Below are positions 33,901-45,900 of a stretch of DNA of 64,000 nucleotides, in pieces (within the stretch, counting starts at the first letter, position 1; each line of letters starts with the position of its first letter). Source of the stretch: Heterodera schachtii. Its lineage: Eukaryota; Nematoda; Chromadorea; Rhabditida; Heteroderidae. The position numbers and the translations under genes were made by a program. The stretch spans positions 945,814 to 1,009,813 of the forward strand of contig SIJG01000006.1 in the NCBI GenBank assembly GCA_023374025.1, written 5' to 3'. The notes below the pieces were generated by a model. It was not told the origin of the DNA. It saw only the letters and a list, made by a program, of their open reading frames with translations, and made no database searches.

Positions 33901-36900
33901 TCGCCCCTCCCCCTTCCCCCGAGGGTTTCAGGGACCACCCAAGACAAGGCTAATCAATTTAAACTTTGTTCCATAATTAAAAACATGAATTAAAAATTTT
34001 TGTTTAATTTTTCAAAATTGGCTAAGGCACTATGCCGTTGCGCAGCGCGGCATTTGCGCGTACTGCCAAAGCATTGCAGCAAAATGCGCAGCAGCAGCAC
34101 AACTCCACCGATTCGGCGCCGGCCGACGCTGGGATTAGCAGCGAGCACAAAAAGCGAATTGAACTGTGGGCACAGACGCCGTCGACGGCATTCCATCAGG
34201 TGGGCCGGCGCTGAAGAACGAATGCTTTACAATTTTGGGACAAAAATGCCGAACAAATAAATTTGGGAAGGGGGGGGGGATAGGATGAACGAGCAAAGCT
34301 AGCAACAACAAAAAAACGATGATCATGCCCAGTCAGGAAGTGCGTAATTAATTTGTTGGACGAAAGATCCCTCCCCTCCCCCCTTTCGGCACCCCCCGTT
34401 AATCCCTCGAGGCTTTTCCAAAATGTTTGGGGCGCAAACACTTAACGCCTGAGCTGTAGGGAATGCACAAAAACACACATTTTGACGAGTATTTTAACTT
34501 CGGGGGAATTTGGACGAAAGACTTCCGCATTCGAAGGGCAAAAACCTTTGAAAGTGATAGTTATTTAAGCTGTGCCGTGTCAAATTTCACTGATCAAAAT
34601 TTTTGAAATTGATCTGAGCATTAGCAAAAGTTTCTTTCATAACCTTTGCTTTTTTTGTCCCTTTCAATTTTTTAATTTTTTATCACATTTTTCTTTCTAA
34701 ATTTGTCCTTTTTCTGATCATTTTTCCGAGTGATCAGCCGTCACTTTTTTTTAGCCTTTTCAACCCTCAAAAAAGAAGAAGACAAATCACACACAAACTC
34801 CTCATTTTAAACAACCCATTGAGAACACAAATTGCCGCTTTGATTGATTGTTTGTTGCCCGAAGCATTCCTTCCCCCCCCCCCGCCACCCTCTCAAAGCC
34901 TTTTTTTTTTTGCCTTTCCCCCCGGGGGCATACCTAATGGACAAAACATTTGCCGTTTGATTTATTGAGTTTGTGCATTTAATTTTGAAATTGAAACTTT
35001 CGGCGCCCTTTCCGTCGATTGGCAAATGACCGGCAAATCCGACTTTTTTGTGCCCTCCTCCCCTTCCCACCACCAATCGGTCATTTTCCTGCCTAAGTCC
35101 ATCGACATGCGCGTCTCCGCGTCGGACACCGCCTGCGCACTGTCCAACTCGTGCGGACACATCGGCGCGGATGAAGCGGCCGCGGCGGCATGCGCAAGCG
35201 GCGGCAGAAGCGGCAGCATCAACGAAGGCGGGGGCGCACCGGCGAACGGCGGAGAGCTGGCGGCGGCAAGCGGTTACCACTCGGAACGGCGGAGCGCAAT
35301 CTGTTCGGGCGGCACCAGCCGCGACCACCAAGGGCGTCACCAGCAGCATGGGACGGCCAGCGGCACGGGAAGCACCCACCAAATGCTAATGTTCTGCACG
35401 GCATCCGGTAAAAAGTGGCAAATGGCCAAAATATATTTTTAAAATTATTTTTTCATAGGCTTCAATTAAACATAAATAAAATTAAATCATTTGATAAAAC
35501 CAACATAAGACACGACAGCACGGCACAATCTCTTACAAATTAGTCGATCAAATTGCAAATATTTATTAGTTTAAAATTCGGTTGGCTTTTTGTTAATTTT
35601 TTATAGAATTAATTGGTTTATCTCTCCTTTTAAATTATTTCGGTACTTTTCTGTTCTGTGACCACAGAATTTAATTACGCGCAGTTTTGCAAAATATTTA
35701 TGAATTATGCCCCTTTCTTGAACCAATAAATCAGCTTGGGATTCATTTTGGATTTTGCTAAAGGCTTATGAAGTTAAGAGCCATTTATTTAAAAAGAGGG
35801 GGATTTAAAAAATAATAATTAATTCTGTGTTCACAGAACAGGAAAGTGCCATTATTTCTTCTCACACTTTTGCCTTTTTCTTTCGTGTTGAGCCGAAGTG
35901 ACAAATTGAGGTTTTGGATAAGGCCGAGGATGGGCCATTTCAGTCGCAAAAATAATTTGACAAATAAAATTATTTTTTAAAATAAAAAATATTTAAACAC
36001 TATCTTTAGGATTATTATATTTATGTGAAAATGTTTTTTTAAAATTAAATAACCATAAAATCACTAACAGTAAATTTTTTACTCTTTTAATAAATTTTTG
36101 CTAAATTTTGAAAATAATAATTAATAAAAATAAAAGTGCAATTTATTGATTTGTTGATACGTTGCTTTTGGATTTTTGTTTTTTTTATAAATATTACAAA
36201 TAAACAATAAACATTTAAGTTTTCTCTTTCTAGCACGGTGGAAAAGTAAATTATCAATTAAAATATAATTATTTTATTTATTAAATCATTTTTGGGACTG
36301 AAATGGCCCATCCTCGGTGGCATTTCCCCACTCCCACACTTTTGTCACTTTGCCATTGCCACCGTTTCTTTTACTCGGAAATCGTCAAAATGTTTTATTT
36401 CATTTGTCTGTTCCTTTTCGCCTCCCTTTTCACATTTTCCCACTTTTCCCTCAAATTTCCGCTTAATCGCTTCTTCGATGGTCCGTTTGTTTTGTGCGTT
36501 TCGTTTCGTTGGCACTTTGTCCCTTTTTTCGCTATTTTGCCCCCCCCCCCCCCGGCAAAATGTTTCTTTCCCCTCAGGCGATGTGTTGGAATGGCATAAT
36601 GCTGTCCGGTGAAGGGATTTTATTCAATTTTTCTTCCCCCCGGGTAAAAGATAAATTTTATTTTTGCAAAATCTCATTTCATCGAAACTTTATCCGGGTT
36701 TTTTGCAACAATAAAAGCATGCACAATTATCTCGTGGCATTTGTGCCGTTGGCTTATTTTACCAGAGACCCCCCAAAATGGCATCATTCATTCATTGGCT
36801 GTGCCATCACTTCGCCCAACGCCCTCCCCTCCCCCCCCCCCCCCCACACCTAAGAGTGTCCATTCCATTTTCAGTTTTCGGCACTTTGTCAGTGCCAATG

Positions 36901-39900
36901 TTTGTAACTTTTGAGTCTAATCTAATTAGAAAATTCTGCTCTTTGATATTTAATTTTGGAGTCTATATAGAAGGGCAGAAGAAACTTATTTGTTTTGTTT
37001 TTTTAAGAATACATTTAATACACAAAAAATAAATAAAAAATAAAATTCAAGAGCAAATTTAGGAATTAGCGGAACGAAATCCATTAAGGGATCATTTCCA
37101 CTTAAGCTTATTATCCCAAACTAAACTTTCTTTTCTGAGGATAAAAATGTCTCACTAAATTAAATTTCGTTTTTAAATATTTAAATGAAATATATTTTTA
37201 TAATTTTTCATGCCTTTATCTCTTTATCTCTTATGATAAGCTAATAATGTCCGCGTTGTTTTCCTCCTTCGATCACTTTCTCGATCAAAATGACGCACTT
37301 CGTAAACACTCTTCGTCTTCGTCTGCCGAATGCCCACCGTATCGGCCCAATGGCTACGGTATTTACGGTAGCGTCTGTCGTTTGGCCATTCCGTCCCCCG
37401 CCGATTCGATGCCGAGCCGAAGAAGACGGTCCAACACATATGTGCCGAAACTGAGCGAAACGATGGCCAACAAAAATAGAAAACTTCGTAAACTGATGCC
37501 CTCAACACTTTATCCGGCTTTGCCGGCGCAACAGCGGAGAATGTCCGGCACACACAATTTTATGAGCCGTTCCATTGAATGTGCCGAAAAGAGGGCACGG
37601 AAGGGTAGAAAACAGAATTAATTTTTGCGTTTTCAAATTCCATTAATTTCTTTTTAAACCAATTTAAAATGCCAGAGTTTTTTTTTTGGTCCCCGGCGAA
37701 ACAAAAAACCAATTAATAATATTAATAAATAAAATATATAATTTCTTTACATATTAAATTTTTCGTTTATTAATTTGATCTAATAAAATTCAATTTACTA
37801 ATTTGTTCCTTTCCAATTAATTAATTGCTTTCTTTTTTAGGCTGTTCTGGCCACGCGCCGTGCGCCGGCCATCGGCCGCCTCCGCTCCGTTCCACTCAGT
37901 CGTCCATTGACGAGTCCAGCGGCGGAGAGTTGGGAATGCCCGGCCAACTCAGAGACACTTACCTCACCGAGGTTGGCACAACAGCGATTTGTTTTTTAAT
38001 ATTATATTTAATTAATTTCAATTTTTTTTATTAAGATCTCCCGAGAATGGATGCGAATGAACGGCGCAATCGCTCCGTTCCGCAACATTCTCCAGCAGGC
38101 GTCGTCCGTGACAAGCACTCCGTGCGTTTGTTCATATTTCTATAATTATAATAATTAGCTAATTAATTAGATAATCAGTTAATTGTCTCTTTGGCTCAGT
38201 TTGCCAAACCATCGGCCAATGGCTCAATCGCCGGCTGCGCCCGCCGCAGCGGCAGCCGCCAGCACAGCGAGCGCAATTCTCAGCGCAAAAGCGGCCGCCG
38301 CCGCTGCTGTGGACGACGAATTGGGCATCAGCGGCGGAAGCGGCAGTCAAACGCTGGTGGAAGCCATTCAGGTGAAGCAAAATGGGGAATTAATTAGTCA
38401 TTTTGGTTGAAAAAACAGACAAAATGCCAAAAACTTGAAGTGCACACATTGCCAAGCTCAAGGCGTACAGAAATATGCCAACTTACTGTATAAGTTTTTT
38501 TAATTGGGTAAGAATACAAATAGGCTTCTTGTCTAATTAAGGCTAATTAATCAATCTTCTCATTTGGCTGTTGGTCAGTCTTCCCCACCCCCACTAATTA
38601 CCGTACCATCCTCAGGGAAGTTGCCACAATTTGGCTACCGTAACCGCGGCAGCGACCACGGAGCAGCGAATTGTGAACCAATTTGTGCGTTCCCGGGAGC
38701 TGATTGGTAGTGCGAATGACGTGGCCGGCGGGTGCGGCGGAAGCGGCGACGCTGTGATCATCATTGAGCCGCGAGCAATGTCCCAGAAGCGTTACGGTCG
38801 CAGCCGCACACCGTCAGGTACATACAGTAACCCAATGCGTTAGAAACTAAAATACCATAAAAAGAAATAGGAAATATAATACCGGCGGGAAGGAATGGAT
38901 TATGATTGATTTTAGCAATTGGACAATTTGTCTAGGCAATTCGGCCCCTTTTGGCCAATTGTCCCTTTTGGTCAATTGTCCCTTTGTTTAATTGCACTTC
39001 CTTTTCTCATTGCATTTTTCACAGTGTCATTGATAAGATGTCCTTTTGTGTTAACAACAACTTTCCCTTTTTTATTCGTATGAATCCCACAAAATGCTAA
39101 TGATACTCGAGAGTCTCAGTCTCGAGAGTCTCGGGAAATTATCGGTCTCGAGCATAGCAACTAAATGCGTTCTGTTGTCCATGACGTAAAATGACGTGGC
39201 CATCCCATCCATCGTCATACAATGAATAAATTGATGCTTATTCCCCCGTCCAAAAAATGAGAGAAATTTAGCAGAAATTGAGACAGCTATAATAAATCTT
39301 TGAAAATTTGCCTATTATTTTTAAAATTTCTCGGGCGGCGCCTCTCTTTTTTCTTTTCGCTGCAATGGGCAAAAAATAATAATGATAATAATAAAAATGC
39401 TCTTTGCCCGGGGGTCCCCCCAAAATAATGAATGAATGGTCCGCTGCCTTCGTTTGCTCTGCTGCTGCTGCTGCTGCTGTGGTGACGTATGCTTTATCCT
39501 TGACAAATTGTCTTTTTTTTTGTTGACATTTTGTCCCCCTGTCGCTGCTTAATTCGTCCCAAAACACAGTTTGGCATTTGCCACACATTCTGTTGCATTT
39601 GATGAAAAATGCTTATCGCTGCCTTAATCCTTCTAATTTGGCCATCGCTCACAATAAATCCCTCCGCCGGCGTCAACACTTTCGTTTTTATTTTTCGTTT
39701 TTTTTTTATTCATTTTTATACCATTTTTAAATATATTTTGTTTTCTAATATTTCTCAATAATTAATCATTTCTAAATAATTTTTCAAAAACTTTTTCATA
39801 TTTATTCAATTTTTTTTTGTTCGTTTTCTCCCTTTTCTGCTGCTTTTTGTTAGCCAACAAATTGTGTGGCCATTCAATTTTCCATGTGCCAATTCGTTCG

Positions 39901-42900
39901 TATTTTTCATGCGCGAGTGCTTTTCCAACAAAATTTGGCGCCGCCTGCGACGGGGCGCATTTGGGTCGTTTGCCCCGCGGGGGAGGGGGGGGGGGGGGAG
40001 GGAACGGCATTGATTACCCTCAATTCACTTTGTGCTCGGGCATTATGCCATTGCTTGAGGCGCAATGAATGAATGAATGAATGTGTTGGTTGGCCCGTAA
40101 GTGTGCGATAAGAAAAGGAAGGCGGCCAATGGGGCACAAAGGCAAAGGGCCAAGAAAAGGGGGGAAAGGACGGACCAGGAATAGACCCCGGGGGACGAAT
40201 GGAGGACAGAACAGACAACAGCGGAGCAGTAGAAGAACACCTTTTTATGGCCGAGCAAATTCCAAATTCATTACATTTGGCACTTGCCGCGGCGGCGGCG
40301 TCACGCGGACAAAGCGCCAAACAAACGGACGAAATGCACAACAAATAAAAAGCGAATGGGCGGACAAATTGGCGACCAAATCCGAAGAACATTTTGCGTG
40401 CCATCGCTTCTGCTCTGCGCAAACAATCCCACAAACAGCCCGAGAAATCACTGCTGTAAATTGGCGCCACCCATTAAAATAATCCCTTAAAATGCGGTGA
40501 GAAGCGGCGAAAAGCCAACGCCAAACGGACATTTGGCCAAAGGGCAACTAAAAATATACTGAAAATATTCCTGTTATTTTCTGTTGAAAAGTATTCATTA
40601 TTATCCCATTAGGCGCCACTCACTCACTTTTTGGTGCCATTCTCCCCCCCCCCCCCCCCTCCCCCACCGTTTTTACCTTTGCCCGGCTCTTCCCTTTTCC
40701 TCTATTTCTTCGTCTTCTCCCCCCCCCCCCCAGGGCGACGGTGCCCAATGGCTTCGTTGGCACGGCACAAAGCCGTCGGCGCTAAAAGCCAATTAGCGCG
40801 GAGGGGCAGCGCCGGCTGGTCGGGTCGCCCCCGAGGCAATGGCATACGCCATTCCCAAAACATTTGGCCACAGGGGGGGGGGGGCAAATCCATCCATTTT
40901 GCATCTGTCAGCTCATGACAACTTAATGTCCCCTACCCGGGCAAGCTGCCTTCGATCTAATGCCTCTTAGTAGCGAACGTTGGCTTTGTGTCCAAATCGT
41001 TTTTTTATGCATTTTTCTCTTTTTGGCAATGCCTTTGGCATTTGTCTATTTTTGGCAAATTCTCTTTTTATGACTCTTAAAAGGCAAAGTTATGCAATTA
41101 TCGTTAATATCACAAAAAGGCCATTCTTCTTTTTTTTTGACGGCACAGGCCAATTACATTTGCAATTTTCTCCTCAAATGATAGGCATTGTGCCGCATTC
41201 TGTGCCACTTTTGGTCCAACAATCGATTCTAAAAATGAATTATCTCTTCACATAAAAATTACTTTTTTGGCCCCAAATTAATTTAATTTCGTTTTATTTT
41301 TCTCCCCTAAATTAATTTTGGCAATTTACTTCCCATGTTTTTAACGCCGCTTTCGTCAGCATTAACTTTTTATCAATTGACTGACTTTCTCATTTGGCAT
41401 TTTTTCTGAAATCCTTCGTCTAATCGCTTTCCAAAAACACCTTCCTTTCCCCCCCCCCCCTTTTTGCGCCCGGGGGCAATGCCTATATGTATGTTCGTCA
41501 GTCCGTCCCTACAAATTTCTGTCGCTAAGAGATTAAGCCGTCCGTCCGTCCCCCGCGGCGTCGTTTTGCTTCTGCCAACCGATGTTGGTTCGGTCGGTCG
41601 TTTAAACACATGCGCAACGGTTAAGCAGAGGGAGGGGGGGGGGGGAAGTGTGGTGAGAATGAGAAACCCTCCGGGGCATGGCACAGTTTTCAGCTGCGCC
41701 CCCCGGCATCAATAAATGGCACAAAATTACGATATTTTTTAAAACACATTCCCATTCCTCAAGTGTTTTTGTGACCATCCATTTTCTCCAAAAATTAACT
41801 TTTTTTTAACTTTTTTAAATTTTTTTTCTTAATATGTTTGTTTTTATTATTTCCTGTTTTTCTTTCGTTTGACAGATTTAAAATTGCCTTTTGATAATGC
41901 GGCCAAGCGCCGCTTGGCAAACTCAGCCGAGGCCAACCGCGGCACCGCCCAGCTTCACCACCACGCCATGTTCATCTACAGCCACCACAGTCGCAGGCAG
42001 CAACAGCAGCAGCGGCGGTGGTGGCGGTGTCGTCAGTTCTTCCGCCGAGCCGTATGCCATGACAAACAGTCAGCGAATGCGATCTCAGCAGCCGGTGGCA
42101 CTGCCTTCTTCAATACTGCCAGCGGTTGTGCTGCTACCGGAAGGCTCGCTTGGCGGGACCGCTGTGATCCCGTCCGTTGTCGCGGGCCCATCGGCGGGCA
42201 GCGCGCGTCTGACACGTGACGCCTCAGTGGACGTTCAGTCGCCGCTCATGGACCCTGCAGCGGGCAGTTGCGGCTCGTCCTTTTTTGGCGGTCAACTGCA
42301 GCGAGGGCAGTCCCGCTCGCCGTCCGCCTCCTCCCTGAACGCTTACAGTTCGCGTCACTCGTCGCCCAATCCCTCGCCGCCGCCTCCCTCAGGCGGCTCG
42401 CAGTCAAAAGCGTTGTCGCCGCGCAGTTCGGGCAACGGTGGCGGTGCCGCATCCGTTGCGCGCATGATGTCGGCTCTACTCAAGCAGCAGAACAGCATAG
42501 CGGAAGAGGAGGACACGCTTCTGTTAGGCGACGAGGAGGCGGTTGATGCGGAAACGGACGGACGAACAACAACCGCGACGGCATACCGCAGCATGTACGC
42601 AGAGCAGCGCTTGTCGCCAAACGGCGCGCCCCCGCACATTGGCGGCACGTCGCCGGCGACGGGCAGCGAAACAATGGAGCAACAGCATCAGCATGCAGAA
42701 GAATTGGCTGACCCCACCGATAGACTTTGTGCTGTTGGCCGGCAACATTTCGCCACCGCCCACCCGCTTGCATCCGATCACTGACCACGAGCTGCGCTGT
42801 GAGTTGCAGCAGCAGCACGACCGGGAGGGCGATGGTGCAGTACAGCTCGCCGACCATGCGGTCGCAGTTGGAGCGACGACATACGGCGCAAGTGCCGTAC

Positions 42901-45900
42901 AAATGGGCACGACCGTATCCGTTGCACAACACAACAGTAACAATAATTATTACCACAACAACCATCAATGGCACCATTACAATCACCACCACCACCACCG
43001 TGGCAGCGCGGCGGAAGACAAATTCCAGCGGCAGCAAAGCCAACCGACGTGGACACGCGGCAGTGGGAGCGGCGGTGCCAACTCAAAGCATCGCAAGGGT
43101 TCGTTGTCGCCTAACAATTCGCTACGCTACTCCACACTGATGGCAGCAGCACGGAAGAAACCATTTCCAACAACAGCGGACGACCAGCGAGGCGACGCCG
43201 GCACAGCGCGACTTGTTGATGGCCGATGTGTTGGGGTAGGGTTGGGCTTTTGGGCCTTCCGTCGCTGACCCGGGCACTTTCCTTGCGAATTAAGGCACGG
43301 CATTCGCGACAAATTTTGCTGTGCCAGCATTTCGGCGCCATCTCCGCGACTGGCCCAAGAGGGGCACGAGAGTGGCGGCAACGGCACCGCGTCGTCGCGA
43401 ATATTCGCCCGTTTTGCGATGGGTGCCGGCGGAGACTCCAGCAACTCGTCGCTGAACAACCACGCGTCCTCCTCTGCCAACGCGACGCCCTGCTCGCAGT
43501 GCTCGTCCGAGAATTCGCTGCTGCATTTCCAGCACAGCCGTGTCGGCAGCGTAAAGCAAAAGACGCAGCACTACCAACAATCGCAACACCACCAACAGGC
43601 GGCAGGGCAACGGTCGCGTGCCGGCACCGACGAAGGCGGTGGCAAGGCGGAGAATGGCAGCGGCGGTTCGTTGCCCAAGCTGGTCGCACTGGTCCCACCC
43701 GCCTTCCCGCCCTCCTCCGTCATGTTGATGAGCAGCAACAGCAACGAACAGTTGGGCAGCGGAGGTGCCGGTATTGCATCACAGCACCACCACCACCATC
43801 AGCAGAAGCAGCAGCATTCGTCCTCCTCCTCTGCGCCCAGCGGTTGGACAAAGCGTCGGAAGAGTCGCGCGAACGCTTCGGCGGCGCTACCACCGCAACA
43901 GCAGCAGCAACAGGTGGCGACAGTTGGCAAGCAGTGTCAAGACAAGACGGCAGCAGCGGTAAATCAATTGCTTTGCCCGCCCGCTGAGAAGCAACGCCGC
44001 ACGGCGGCAAATGGTTACACAGCGGAAGGCGGTGGCAGCGGCAGTCCGGCGGACGTTGCGTGTGCGGCGGTCGTTATGCGCGACCCGTCCCGGTGGAACT
44101 TGGCATCTACAAAGCAGCGATCCAGCTCGGAGTCCGCGTTCAACATGCCGTCCTCATCGGCGACTCCTGATTTGCCGCTACCGCAGCACTGCAGCTGCTG
44201 TTCCATGTGCAAGTCAATGTCCACGGATGGTGCTCACCGGTGCGTGCATCTGCCGTATGTGCATGTCGAGACGGTGCCATTGGGCATCAGCTCTCTGCGT
44301 GCTGTTAGCCTCGGTATGGCAAGCGCCGGTACGCCGCCAAGCTTCGCCGGTGACCGCAGCATCATCGGCAGTTGCGCTGGCACCGGCATGCCCCACTGCC
44401 CGCTGGCTCGCGCATGCAACGGTACGCTGCGCAGGCCCGACTCGCTAGTCCGCGCTGGGCCGCCCCGGGCACAAACAATGTGCCACCATCGCAATGTTGA
44501 ACAGCCATGGCGGCATGTTCATGCCGAACAATCCGCAGCGCGAGCAAGCCATCCTCCAGCGCATTTTGGGTCCGGCCGGGCTGGGATGGCTGAAGCAACA
44601 GCGACGACTCGAAAGTCAGAAAGGAGAAGCACGGCGGGGAACACGCTAATTAATTAATTTATTCTCGAACACTTAATGGTTAATTAGTTTATTTCCAATC
44701 GATTAATGGTGCAGAATGCTGTAGAAGTCGGATTCAGTTTATGCTGTTTTCCTATTTTGCATTTTGCCGAATTCCCAAATAGCACAATTAACCCGTAAAT
44801 GAACTTAAAATCCTAAAATGATTTATATAATTGGGTTTCCATTCTTCTATTCGTATCATCATATTAACATTTGCATTTTTTTAAATTCAAATAATTTTTC
44901 ATTAACCAAAAAATTATTTATGACTTTTTTGAAAATTAATATACAGTAAAAGGTTACCGTATTGGTATTACAAATTTTTTTTACTTTTATTACTCTTTGA
45001 TAATTTTTGCTCGAGACTAAAATTTCAATAGATTGAAACATTCAAAACCCAATTTTTTTGGATCGAGACCAACACTCTCGAGCAGTACTTATGCTCTGAT
45101 CACTTCCTCCGATCACTCTTTTTCCCATTCCTTCAGCTCTTTCAGGTGACCCACTTCTGAAGAAGTCCCTTTCTTTGGTGCTGTCCGATGATTTGGAGGC
45201 CCAACGGACGGGCGCCGTTTCGGCGGTGCCCGGCGGAGGCAGCGCAGGCGGCGGAAACGCACCGAGCGAAAAGGGCGGCACGGGCAGTGTGATGATGAAC
45301 AACGACGGGGGCTCGGCATGTTCGGCCAAACATTCGTTGGCCAGGGAGAAAGAAAGGCATTTGACAATTCAAAAAATGAAATGAATTTAACTTTTAAATT
45401 GGCATTTTCCATCATTAAGCCAACAATTTAAGGGGTGGTCGTTTCATAAAGAGGCAACAATTGTTCAACAAAAGGCGCATCACCAGTGATTATGCGCTGT
45501 TTTTTGCCATTTTTGGCATTGGTAAGACTCAAATGTGACGTGACTCATTTGGATTCATTTTAGAAATTAATTTATTATTTAAATTTTACTTTTTCGAATT
45601 CATTTTTCTTTTTTAGTTCTTATGATCATTGAAAATGAGTTCGTCTACGCCGGGCACAGCTCCGTCTGTGTGCTGTTGAAGGTGATCATTTTGCTGAGCA
45701 CTGTTTGTCTGGTTGGCCTTGTCGTCAAATTCCATGTCCATGAAATTCAGGCAATTAATTTTAATGATCAATCAATTTATGTAGAATTTAAATTTGTTTC
45801 CCCTCAGATTTTTATGAACGCGAACAGTGCCGAGGATTGGCAAATTGCGCTGACCTTTCGCAAAACCATGCAAATTGTGGTGGAAATCATCGCTTGTGCC

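Noticed and set aside
36580..36612. 31-bp exon-like segment after CCCTCAG in the SK region
   Set aside because: It would end in phase 2, and no following exon accepts that phase.
43226..43987. Arg/Gln-rich frame overlapping the SK exon block
   Set aside because: It is a shifted shadow of the Ser/Gln/His-rich coding frame.
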